Origin: Burkholderiales bacterium PBB3
GTDB taxonomy: Bacteria; Pseudomonadota; Gammaproteobacteria; Burkholderiales; Burkholderiaceae_C
NCBI GenBank assembly: GCA_002256115.1
Contig: NKIK01000002.1
Span: 1 to 64,000, forward strand
DNA: 64,000 bases
Direction of reading: 5' to 3'
How positions within the stretch are numbered: the first letter of the stretch is position 1; every line of letters starts with the position of its first letter. Positions 46,391 through 53,335 of this stretch are shown here, piece after piece. Position numbers and translations under genes: made by a program. The notes under the pieces are model-generated. The model was not told the DNA's origin and made no database searches. It was given only the letters and a program-made list of their open reading frames with translations.

Positions 46391-46993
46391 TTACTCAACA
46401 TGCAACCCAGCTCGACGCAACACTTTCTTGAGCTCACGACAACTTTGAAACGTATGCCCCGCCAAACCCAGTGCTTCTGCGACTTCAATGTTTTCTATTT
46501 TGTCATCAATGAAATAGCAGTGCTCTACAGAGGCACCGCTGGCGGCGACAGCTCGCTCAAAAGCCTGACTGTCAGGCTTGGCAACACCCTGTTGAAAGGA
46601 AAGTACCTTTGCATGAAAGCCATGAAGTTCAGGAATACTGGCCTCGACAGTAGGCCAATAGTACGGGTCAACGTTTGATAGCAATACGAGCCTACATTGG
46701 CTACTCAATTGGCGGAGGAGTTCGCGCATCCCAGGCATTGGCTCCGAGTACGAGGCCAGCCAAATAGCTTCGAACTCTTCAAGCGATATCTTCAACTTAA
46801 TGTCTCGCACGAGTTGGGAGTGAAGTTGATGAAGTTCAGTGCGGCCGCAAATGAGATTAGGCTGCGACACCAAATTGGAAAGGCGCTCCGCGACCTTTTC
46901 AGGCTCAGCACACCCCTGAGCTATGCGGTCATAGACCAGTCCATCATCGAACGAAACGAGTACACCGAATAGGTCGAAGATAAGAGCTTGCAT
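46391..46993 (-). CDS. HAD-family hydrolase
   Basis: A 200-residue phosphatase-like protein of the HAD superfamily. Motif I is ALIFDLFGVLVSFDDG (first Asp present; the second, in the normal DxD position, is Leu-Phe-Gly as in dehalogenase/epoxide-hydrolase-type HADs: DxFG), motif II LVLLSNVDPYYW, motif III Lys in VAKPDSQAFERAV and motif IV YFIDDKIENIEVAEALGL. ATG 46993 (MQALIFDL) is chosen as the family begins there. It is co-directional with gajA, 220 bp upstream, inside the same IS21-like unit. A role in Gabija is not known; it may be a passenger. Confidence 0.75.
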   Translation of the reverse strand: MQALIFDLFGVLVSFDDGLVYDRIAQGCAEPEKVAERLSNLVSQPNLICGRTELHQLHSQLVRDIKLKISLEEFEAIWLASYSEPMPGMRELLRQLSSQCRLVLLSNVDPYYWPTVEASIPELHGFHAKVLSFQQGVAKPDSQAFERAVAASGASVEHCYFIDDKIENIEVAEALGLAGHTFQSCRELKKVLRRAGLHVE

Positions 46994-47164
46994 TTGGATA
47001 AGTGTTAGACATGGCGCCCAAACTGGCAGGAAGCCTTCACAAAATATAACCCACTGGAACAATGACTTGAAGGACTGATATCGCGGCATTGTTGAATTAC
47101 AAATCACTCCTAAGCTGACACAACACTGTTACCAACTGTCGCCAGGCCGCTCGATTTCAACCCC

Positions 47165-47268
47165 TAGTAACGGTGGCCAACATTGCGCAGGAACAGGTGA
47201 CGGGTTTGGACCGGAATGGGTGGCCTACTTCGCACTGGAACGGGTGGCGGTATTCACTGGAATACGCA
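47165..47268 (-). repeat. Right terminal repeat array of the IS21-like unit
   Basis: Read on the minus strand from 47268 it begins TGCGTATTCCAGTGAATACC and continues with 24-base units (CGCCACCCGTTCCAGTG..., GGCCACCCATTCCGGTCC..., GTCACCTGTTCCTGCG...). It mirrors the left array at 42547. TCCAAC follows directly at 47269-47274. Confidence 0.8.
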
Positions 47269-47510
47269 TCCAACAGTGCGCCGCAATATCGGAAGCGCAA
47301 AACCTGGCAGAAGATCAGTTGGCACTGGCGAGCAATGTGCAACTCGCATTGCGTGAACTTGGACAAGACGTCACTATTGGTGCGGCCGCTTCGGTTTGGA
47401 GGAGCTATTCACGGTCAATGATGGCAGACTGGCTACTCGGCGCTGAGTCAGTGCAATCTACTGCAACGACCCTCTATATTCACTGCCCCAGACAAAACAA
47501 AAAAATTTAG
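47269..47510 (+). pseudogene. Unknown gene, 3' part, split by the Gabija unit
   Basis: About 78 codons reading on from Q-C-A-A-I-S-E-A-Q to a TAG at 47508-47510, in the same frame as the 5' part at 41838-42546 once the unit and one TCCAAC copy are taken out. It includes LALRELGQDVTIGAAASVWR and ends CPRQNKKI. Alone it has no start of its own; an upstream in-frame ATG lies within the IS-like end. Function unknown. Confidence 0.75.
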
Positions 47511-47580
47511 GGCTTTGCAGAATATATAGGGTCAAAATATCGGCGGTATAAGGATCTTTTGAGTCGGTATTCAGGCATAC

Positions 47581-47790
47581 CTAAAGTCGAAAGACTCCTA
47601 CGAACTCAGACTCCTTTACCAGCGACTCAGAGGCCGCCAATTGTGCAGTGTGCGCTTGAAGCTTGCTGACTACGTCTGCGATGGTCGGCGCTGCGATTTC
47701 GATATGCGGAAATCCAATGATCTTGCCAACATAGTTACCCGTTATCAAATTTTGCTCAACAAGGCCAAATATCTGATTTTGAGTTGCCAT
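47581..47790 (-). CDS. Small hypothetical protein
   Basis: A 69-residue frame near the right end of the island. The central IIGFPHIEIAAPTIADVVSK looks like the beta-strand/helix of small HicB-like proteins, but no HicA gene is adjacent. No strong ribosome site is seen. Weakly supported; could be a small antitoxin or an orphan. Confidence 0.35.
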   Translation of the reverse strand: MATQNQIFGLVEQNLITGNYVGKIIGFPHIEIAAPTIADVVSKLQAHTAQLAASESLVKESEFVGVFRL

Positions 47791-47963
47791 ATCGCTAGTT
47801 AATCGTATTTGCCAAGTTGGTTCAACATTTTGAATTGGCCTGCAACATACCCTACCATCTTGCGCAAACAGGGCAAACGATTGGTGGGTAGATTTGCTTG
47901 GAGTTGAATGGTTTGGGCCTTAGACATCGCGAGCAAATAGGCCAGTGTTGCCTTGCAAAATTT

Positions 47964-48200
47964 TTAAATCTTTTGCAGAACGCGTTTGACTGCCGTCAGG
48001 TCGTCAATTGTCAATTCAAGTGCCCTCGACACAGTTGTCATGTTTTTGTGGTCGAGGTCGAACACGATCCAAGCGAGTACCCAAAGACGATCTTTCCCGT
48101 CAAGCATCCTCCGTTTGTCAACAAGCCAAGATGCTGCGTTTGTCGTGTCAGTGCTCATTGCATTTAGCGCTCTTTCAGCAAGCGAATCTAAGTTGCCCAT
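47964..48200 (-). CDS. Small hypothetical protein
   Basis: A 78-residue acidic helical protein (NLDSLAERALNAMSTDTTNA, DRLWVLAWIVFDLDHKNM). Family unknown. It has a reasonable ribosome site (GGGAGTGG) about seven bases before the ATG. Its start overlaps the end of the upstream frame at 48175-48378 by 26 bases, so the two may form a small operon at the island's right end. Confidence 0.45.
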   Translation of the reverse strand: MGNLDSLAERALNAMSTDTTNAASWLVDKRRMLDGKDRLWVLAWIVFDLDHKNMTTVSRALELTIDDLTAVKRVLQKI

Positions 48201-48378
48201 TTTCCACTCCCAACAGATGAAATTCTCGATAACAATGATAAGTTGACTTCATATCTTTACCGAGGGCCTTTCTCAGGCTGCAGCCAGCTCTCAGAACCTG
48301 GTCGTCAGCGAACTCAAACTGAACAGCGCATACCTGCGAATCCCGCTTCTGAACCTGTTTAGCTGTCTGCTTCTTCAA
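48175..48378 (-). CDS. Small hypothetical protein
   Basis: A 67-residue basic frame starting at TTG (KKQTAKQVQKRDSQVCAVQF, then ALGKDMKSTYHCYREFHLLG). Family unknown. It overlaps and precedes the 78-residue gene. Evidence is limited to the overlap and an even residue mix. The next 260 bp (48379-48646) up to the island end hold no recognised gene and are AT-rich. Confidence 0.35.
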   Translation of the reverse strand: MKKQTAKQVQKRDSQVCAVQFEFADDQVLRAGCSLRKALGKDMKSTYHCYREFHLLGVENGQLRFAC

Positions 48379-48646
48379 GCTTGATCCAATATATTGGCCT
48401 TAAACGCTCGACCGTCTAAACGGAGCAACCCTCTTTCTTTGGGGTTGTAAACTTTAAACATCGGTCTTGCGTCAATTTTCGATGTCAAAGAAAGTTGCCA
48501 AATCTGTCATTGAACCATTAGAAACAAATTTGGCACACAGAAAATTGACAATCCATCAAAGCCCAAAACTTCTAAGCGTCGAACACTTTTATCGGATAGT
48601 CAGCACTTCAGCAATTTGCACGTTGATGTCTTCTGTAAGATCCAAT

Positions 48647-48713
48647 CATTCACGGACAACAAGGCTATCATAGTGAAATACGTACAGATTAGGGTGACCG
48701 GAAAACCTTTCAA
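48647..48713. mobile_element. Right junction (attR region) of the island
   Basis: CATTCACGG at 48647-48655 and CCGGAAAAC at 48698-48706 are inverted copies of motifs at the left junction. Native thyA coding sequence is certain from AACATCGCC at 48712; the preceding CCTTTC gives the expected Pro-Phe codons but differs in third bases from CCGTTT at the left end, as expected for a heterologous core. Confidence 0.65.
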
Positions 48714-48978
48714 CATCGCCAGTTACGCCTTGCTCACACACATGGTGGCGCAGCAGTGTGATCTGGATGTGGGTGATTTCATCTGGACCGGTGGCGATTG
48801 CCATATCTACAGCAACCACCATGAGCAGGTGGAGCTGCAACTGAGCCGCACGCCATTTGCCTACCCCACGCTGCACATCAAGCGCAAGCCGGATTCGATT
48901 CTGGACTACCAATTTGAAGACTTTGAGGTACTGGGCTACGAATGCCATGCGGCAATCAAAGCGCCCGTCGCGGTCTGA
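48707..48978 (+). pseudogene. thyA: Native thymidylate synthase, 3' part
   Basis: About 90 codons giving the C-terminal third of Thy[60 protein letters not shown] and the end [13 protein letters not shown]. It continues exactly where the 5' fragment at 8995-9567 breaks off. An upstream in-frame ATG (48616) could give a 120-residue chimera with island sequence at its head, which would lack the catalytic Cys. It lies 19 bp before folA and shares its GC-rich codon use. Confidence 0.95.
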
Positions 48979-48997
48979 ACACTACCCTTCTAACTGT

Positions 48998-49495
48998 ATG
49001 CAACTGCACCTGATTTTTGCCCGCGCGGCCAATGGCGTCATTGGAACTAACGGTAAGCTGCCTTGGCATTTGCCAGAGGATATGGCGCACTTCAAACGGA
49101 CCACTCTGGGCTGCCCTGTGATCATGGGGCGCAAGACCTGGGACTCCATTCCGCCCAAATTCCGCCCTTTGCCAGGGCGTACCAATGTCGTAATCACGCG
49201 CCAGCCAAATTGGCAAGAAAATGGCGCGCAGCCCGCTAGGAATGTGCGGGAGGCGCTACAGTTTTGTGAGCAAAATGACCATGTGTGGGTGATTGGTGGC
49301 GCGCAAATCTATGCGCAGACCTTGCCACTGGCCCACACCGCCGTGGTCACTGAGATTGCCGCAGACTTTGCCGGTGACGCCTTTGCACCGGTGCTGGGCA
49401 GCGACTGGGCGCTAAGCTCGCGCGAAGACCATATTTCCGCACAAGTCCTGCCCTTCAGCTTTGTGACTTACCGCAACACGTCAAAGAAAGATTAG
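48998..49495 (+). CDS. folA: Dihydrofolate reductase
   Basis: A 165-residue DHFR reducing dihydrofolate to tetrahydrofolate with NADPH, which replenishes the folate consumed by ThyA. Seen are HLIFARAANGVIGTNGKLPW, LPEDMAHFKRTTLGCPVIMG, RKTWDSIPPKFRPLPGRTNV and HVWVIGGAQIYAQTLPLA. ATG 48998 (MQLHLIF) begins the fold directly. In the ancestral order thyA-folA formed one unit. The island now separates folA from the thyA promoter, so expression must come from island-end or local sequences. Confidence 0.93.
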   Translation: MQLHLIFARAANGVIGTNGKLPWHLPEDMAHFKRTTLGCPVIMGRKTWDSIPPKFRPLPGRTNVVITRQPNWQENGAQPARNVREALQFCEQNDHVWVIGGAQIYAQTLPLAHTAVVTEIAADFAGDAFAPVLGSDWALSSREDHISAQVLPFSFVTYRNTSKKD

Positions 49496-49497
49496 CT

Positions 49498-50091
49498 ATG
49501 TCAGGACACGGATTTCACGTACACGGCCCACACGACCATGTACTAGAGCACGCCACCCATGGCGGGGGCGACCATGGGGATGCCCATGGCGGCATGACCA
49601 ACCAGATCGCCATGTTTACCGCCATCATCGCCACCGTAGGTGCGATTTTTGGCTACATGGGCGGCGCTACCCAGGCGAATGCGGGTCTGTTTAAAAACAA
49701 CGCCGCCATCAGCAAGACTGAGGCATCCAACCAATGGAATTTTTACCAGGCCAAAAGCACTAAACAGGCCCTGGCAGAGCTGGCCATGGAGCTGGCCCCT
49801 GCCGAGAAGAAAGACACATTCAAGGCCAAAGTGGAGCGCTACGACAAAGAAAAAGGCGAGATCAAAGTGGTTGCTGAAAGGCTGGAGGCCGAGGCCAAAG
49901 ATTGGGACCACCGCTCTGACGAACAAATGCACCAACACCACCGCTGGGCTCAGGCCACCACGGCGCTGCAAGTGGCCATTGCGCTGGCTGCCATTGCACT
50001 GCTGACCCGCAAAAAATGGCTGGAACGCGGCATGTTTGTGGTCGGTGGTCTTGGTGCTATCGTGGGTCTGCTCGCGGCCTTGCACTTCTAG
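49498..50091 (+). CDS. DUF4337 membrane protein
   Basis: A 197-residue protein starting with a His/Gly-rich tail (GHGFHVHGPHDHVLEHATHG), one membrane segment (IAMFTAIIATVGAIFGYMGG), a charged helical middle and a closing membrane hairpin (ALQVAIALAAIALLTRKKW and FVVGGLGAIVGLLAALHF). QWNFYQAKSTKQALAELAME is the typical DUF4337 core. The His-rich head could bind metal. It begins two bases after the folA stop. Role unknown. Confidence 0.82.
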   Translation: MSGHGFHVHGPHDHVLEHATHGGGDHGDAHGGMTNQIAMFTAIIATVGAIFGYMGGATQANAGLFKNNAAISKTEASNQWNFYQAKSTKQALAELAMELAPAEKKDTFKAKVERYDKEKGEIKVVAERLEAEAKDWDHRSDEQMHQHHRWAQATTALQVAIALAAIALLTRKKWLERGMFVVGGLGAIVGLLAALHF

Positions 50092-50140
50092 GTCGCGTCA
50101 CCTTTCCAACACCAAGCCAGGCATTGCCAGCACGCCCGCC

Positions 50141-51283
50141 ATGATCGACCCGTTTGCCAAAACATCGGCCCAAGCCAACCCGCTTTCCAAGCCGGCGTTG
50201 GTGACGGCGGTTGCCTTGCACCTGGGCTTGCTATGGATTGCGATGAACTCGGCCCCCATGCTGCGTACTGCCGAGCAGGTGGTTTATCAATGGGCCGCTC
50301 CGGTGACAACGCAGCGTGAGGTCTCGGGTGCAATCACGCTGCCGAGCCCAGCACCCGCTCCAGCACCGGCCAAGACTGTGGTCAAGACCCCCAGCAAAGC
50401 GCGCGCTGCTATCACTGAGCGGGCAGAGCCTACGCCACCGCCCGTGGCCGTAGTGCCCCCGCCAACACCCGTTCAGCCGCCGCCCCCTGCACCACCGCCC
50501 CCTGCACCACCGCCGCCAGTGCCTCTGCCGACGCCCGTACCCACGCCGATCCCGGTGGCAGGGACGCCGCCGCCCGAGCCTGCGCCAGAACCCGTAAAGC
50601 CAGCACCCGAACCATCGCGGGTGCGGCGTGAAGCCGCCGCGCTGCCACTGCCGACCCCGACCGTCGAGCCCAAAATTGAGGTGGTAACGCCCACCGTGAA
50701 TGTGCAGGTGCAGGCCCCCCCGCCGGTTGCGCCGCCCGTGGTGCAGCCGCCACCCGCACCCACCCCGGCTCCGGCTCCCACGCCTGCGCCGCCGCCCACT
50801 GTGGCCGCCGCACCCCAGCCAGCCCCTACGCCGACCAAGACGCCGGTAGACGCGCTGCCTGCGTCCCTGGCACCGCCCACTGCGCTACCCCCGCGCCCAG
50901 CGGCCATCACCGCGACTGAAAAACCAGCGGGTAACCCCCAGGGCACCAGCGCAAGCTCTGGCGTCGCTGCCTCCTCTGCTGCGCCCGGTGCAGCGGGTGC
51001 GCCGCCTGCCGGGCCTAGCGGCTCACTGATATTGCCCTCAAGCACCTCACGCGGCATGTATCCGGCTGGGCCTACGAGTATGTTGCGCGGCCCGCCACGC
51101 CAGAAAAGCGCCGCCGAACTGGCCAACGAACAGCTCAACGGCGACGGCACCCGCAATCGCCTGGGCGAAGCCGTGAATGCTGCCACCCGGCCAGATTGCT
51201 TCAACAAAGAAACCGGTGTCGCCCACGGACTATTGGCCCCCGCGTTGGGCGTGGTGCAAGCTATCCGCGACAAATGCAAATGA
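50141..51283 (+). CDS. Proline-rich TonB-like envelope protein
   Basis: A 380-residue protein with one N-terminal membrane anchor (ALVTAVALHLGLLWIAMNSA) and a very long Pro/Ala-rich periplasmic stalk (residues 65-290, runs such as PPPPAPPPPAPPPPVPLPTP). It precedes exbB and two exbD genes, so it should be the energy transducer of that proton-driven complex. The C-terminus (RNRLGEAVNAATRPDCFNKE to the end) does not look like the canonical TonB domain and contains two Cys. Start ATG 50141 (MIDPFAK) is used, as the upstream frame lies within the DUF4337 gene. Confidence 0.7.
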   Translation: MIDPFAKTSAQANPLSKPALVTAVALHLGLLWIAMNSAPMLRTAEQVVYQWAAPVTTQREVSGAITLPSPAPAPAPAKTVVKTPSKARAAITERAEPTPPPVAVVPPPTPVQPPPPAPPPPAPPPPVPLPTPVPTPIPVAGTPPPEPAPEPVKPAPEPSRVRREAAALPLPTPTVEPKIEVVTPTVNVQVQAPPPVAPPVVQPPPAPTPAPAPTPAPPPTVAAAPQPAPTPTKTPVDALPASLAPPTALPPRPAAITATEKPAGNPQGTSASSGVAASSAAPGAAGAPPAGPSGSLILPSSTSRGMYPAGPTSMLRGPPRQKSAAELANEQLNGDGTRNRLGEAVNAATRPDCFNKETGVAHGLLAPALGVVQAIRDKCK

Positions 51284-51342
51284 GACCCGAGCCTGCCGTA
51301 CTTACCATGCCCCTGCCAACACATGCCACCGAGAAAGTCACC

Positions 51343-52239
51343 ATGAATCTGTCTGCTCTGCCCTCTATTCGTCTGCCCTTCAGAAGCCTGTGGGCAGGTG
51401 CTGCACTGGCCACCACCCTGGCGTGTGGCGTGGCGGCCCTGGCTCCCGCGCCAGTGCATGCCCAAGCGGCACCAGAGCCCGCAGCGGCAACAACAGCGGT
51501 GGCGGCATCAGCCGCAGCACCGGTGCGCACTGCTGATAAAGACGCCGCCGCCAGTCCCTACGGTCTGCGTGTCACTTGGACACAGGGCGATCTGGTCGCG
51601 CGCGCCACACTGGTGATATTGGCTTTTATGTCGATTGGCAGTTGGTATCTGATCGTGGCCAAAGCCTTGGAGCAACGCCGCCTGATGCAAATGGCACAAC
51701 AAGCGCGCAGCGCGTTTTCGGGCAATGCCTCGCTGCGCAGCGCGGCCGATTCGCTGGTCAAGGGCGGGCATTTCCGGGTCATCGTCGATTCCGCCATGGA
51801 TGGCGTGCGCCAGCATGAAGCCCTGTCGGGCCAAGTGCCTATGGCCGACTGGCTCAGCCAAGACATCGTGCGCAGCGTCGGCAACCTGGCGGTGCGCCTG
51901 CAATCCGGCATGTCAGCGTTAGCCACCGTGGGTTCTACCGCGCCGTTTGTAGGCTTGTTTGGTACGGTTTGGGGCATCTACAACGCCTTGATCACCATTG
52001 GCGTCACCGGCCAGGCCTCCATCGACAAAGTCGCTGGCCCCGTGGGTGAGGCCCTGATCATGACCGCGCTGGGTCTGGCGGTAGCTGTGCCCGCTGTGCT
52101 GGGCTACAACTGGCTGGTGCGGCGCAACCGCGTGGCCATGCACACCGTCAAATCCTTTGGCTCAGACTTGCACACCCTGCTGCTTGTGAATGTAGAAAAG
52201 AGCCAGCGGGCTGGAAAAGTACGGCACACCGAAGCTTAA
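51343..52239 (+). CDS. exbB: ExbB/TolQ-family proton channel
   Basis: A 298-residue MotA/TolQ/ExbB protein. It has an N-terminal signal-like extension (RSLWAGAALATTLACGVAAL with APVHAQA) and three membrane segments: LVARATLVILAFMSIGSWYL, SALATVGSTAPFVGLFGTVWGIYNA and GEALIMTALGLAVAVPAVLG. The GSTAPFVGLFGTVWGI and EALIMTALGLAVAVPAV motifs are diagnostic. With ExbD it uses the proton gradient to drive the TonB-like partner. An earlier in-frame ATG (51307) is also possible. It is two bases before exbD. Confidence 0.9.
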   Translation: MNLSALPSIRLPFRSLWAGAALATTLACGVAALAPAPVHAQAAPEPAAATTAVAASAAAPVRTADKDAAASPYGLRVTWTQGDLVARATLVILAFMSIGSWYLIVAKALEQRRLMQMAQQARSAFSGNASLRSAADSLVKGGHFRVIVDSAMDGVRQHEALSGQVPMADWLSQDIVRSVGNLAVRLQSGMSALATVGSTAPFVGLFGTVWGIYNALITIGVTGQASIDKVAGPVGEALIMTALGLAVAVPAVLGYNWLVRRNRVAMHTVKSFGSDLHTLLLVNVEKSQRAGKVRHTEA

Positions 52240-52241
52240 GC

Positions 52242-52670
52242 ATGGCCGTCAGCTACCCCGCCGAGTTGGATGACGACGACGTCATCCTGTCCGAGATCAA
52301 CACCACGCCGCTGGTCGACGTGATGCTGGTGTTGCTCATCATTTTTCTGATCACGATTCCGGTGGTGAGTGCTTCGGTGGGTGTCAAACTGCCGCGCGAA
52401 TTCAACCAACTCAACCAAGCCCGCCCGGACAACGTCATCATCTCGATTACCGCCAGCAATGACACGTTTTGGTATGACCTGCCCCTGCCCGAACGCACCG
52501 AGCTACAAGCCCGCCTGAAGGCACTGGGCGCGCTGCAGCCGCAGCCCGAGGTGCATATTCGCGCCGATGCCGGTGCCGATTACGCGGCAGTGGCCAAAGT
52601 GGTATTGGCCGCGCAGCAGGCGGGCATCGTACGTATCGGCTTCTTGACCGAGCCGCCGGCCAATCGCTAA
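52242..52670 (+). CDS. exbD: ExbD/TolR-family protein 1
   Basis: A 142-residue ExbD with the membrane segment LVDVMLVLLIIFLITIPVVS, whose first Asp in INTTPLVDVML is the proton-carrying residue, and a periplasmic domain ending RIGFLTEPPANR. It begins two bases after exbB and is followed by a second exbD 18 bp later. Confidence 0.9.
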   Translation: MAVSYPAELDDDDVILSEINTTPLVDVMLVLLIIFLITIPVVSASVGVKLPREFNQLNQARPDNVIISITASNDTFWYDLPLPERTELQARLKALGALQPQPEVHIRADAGADYAAVAKVVLAAQQAGIVRIGFLTEPPANR

Positions 52671-52688
52671 GCCGCACAGACACACACC

Positions 52689-53141
52689 ATGGCCATTGAC
52701 TTTGAAGCCCAAACGGAAGACGGCGAGCACCCCGAGCTGGCAGAGGCAGAGGCCGCCAGTGGCATCAACATCACGCCGCTGATCGACGTGCTGCTGGTCT
52801 TGCTGGTGATGCTGATCATCACCATACCGGTGCACTTTCATGCGGTCAACCTGGAGCTGCCCAACAGCGGCCCAGCTCCCGAAACCGCGCCGCCACCCGT
52901 GGTCCGTATTGAGATATCTGCCACGCAACAAGTGCTGTGGAATGGTGAACTACTGGCCAGCCGCCAAGACCTGGAAGCCCGTCTCAGCGGTGCCGCGCAA
53001 CTCAGCAGCCCGCCCGAAATCCATATCCACGCCGCAGCCACCGCCAAGTACGACGGCGTGGCCGCCGTCATGAGCGCGGCACAGCGCCTGGGTTTGCAAA
53101 AGATTGGGGTGGTGGGGCTGGACGAGTACGCCCTGCCCTGA
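52689..53141 (+). CDS. exbD: ExbD/TolR-family protein 2
   Basis: A 150-residue second ExbD. The proton-binding Asp is in INITPLIDVLLVLLVMLIIT. The periplasmic half has IHIHAAATAKYDGVAAVMSA and ends GVVGLDEYALP. ExbB with two different ExbD proteins recalls the Xanthomonas exbB-exbD1-exbD2 type. It is last in its operon; the 195 bp that follow contain only the palindrome before the next gene. Confidence 0.9.
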   Translation: MAIDFEAQTEDGEHPELAEAEAASGINITPLIDVLLVLLVMLIITIPVHFHAVNLELPNSGPAPETAPPPVVRIEISATQQVLWNGELLASRQDLEARLSGAAQLSSPPEIHIHAAATAKYDGVAAVMSAAQRLGLQKIGVVGLDEYALP

Positions 53142-53278
53142 TGCGCCCAGTGTGGGCCTATAAGTTTTCAATACGCGGTATCTCTCACATCCCCGCTGGA
53201 CATCGCGACACGCTTTGATCCTTTGCCCTGCCGCTTTGGAAATTTGTTTGTGACTGGCGTTTATTGGTAACCATGATT

Positions 53279-53309
53279 TGCACGATAACAACAATGATGT
53301 TATCGTGCA
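53279..53309. promoter_or_regulatory. Perfect 12-bp inverted repeat, probable operator
   Basis: TGCACGATAACA and its exact reverse complement flank a 7-base spacer. It ends 26 bp before the ATG of the winged-helix gene at 53336, a place fit for autorepression of a toxin-antitoxin-like pair. Confidence 0.65.
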
Positions 53310-53335
53310 GCTATTAGGTTACGAATCCCCATTGC

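Larger units (their letters stand above)
42547..47268. mobile_element. 4.7-kb transposase-less unit with IS21-like ends carrying Gabija
   Basis: Inverted ends (30 of 33 bases) enclose gajB, gajA and a HAD hydrolase gene, all on the minus strand. TCCAAC stands directly outside both ends (42541-42546 and 47269-47274), a 6-bp target duplication. IS21-family elements make 4-8-bp duplications. No istA/istB-like gene lies inside, so a helper must have moved it. Removal of the unit and one duplication restores the interrupted reading frame. Confidence 0.82.
9568..48706. mobile_element. 39-kb genomic island integrated in thyA
   Basis: The boundaries are fixed by the two halves of native thyA. Inside are a replacement thyA, a five-gene recombinase module at the left end, defence cargo, and an AT-rich right end. 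GC content is visibly lower than in both flanks, especially across the recombinases (10.7-17.8 kb). No conjugation, replication or phage structural genes are seen, so it is not an ICE or a prophage. The layout (integrase operon, cargo, short AT-rich tail, imperfect direct repeats) fits what I recall of GInt elements. Confidence 0.85.

Noticed and set aside
42547..47268. Ordinary IS21 insertion
   Set aside because: No istA or istB gene, whole or broken, is found between the ends; the space is filled by gajB, gajA and a HAD gene.
9568..48706. Prophage or integrative conjugative element
   Set aside because: No capsid, tail, lysis, relaxase, coupling protein or type IV secretion genes are seen between the thyA halves.
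8995..48978. Assembly error joining two thyA halves
   Set aside because: The halves join at the same codon without loss, inverted end motifs mark both joints, and a coherent mobile module lies at the border, all of which fit true integration.
50430..51465. Glycine-rich minus-strand frames opposite the TonB-like gene
   Set aside because: They are the complement of Pro/Ala-rich codons and have no independent support.
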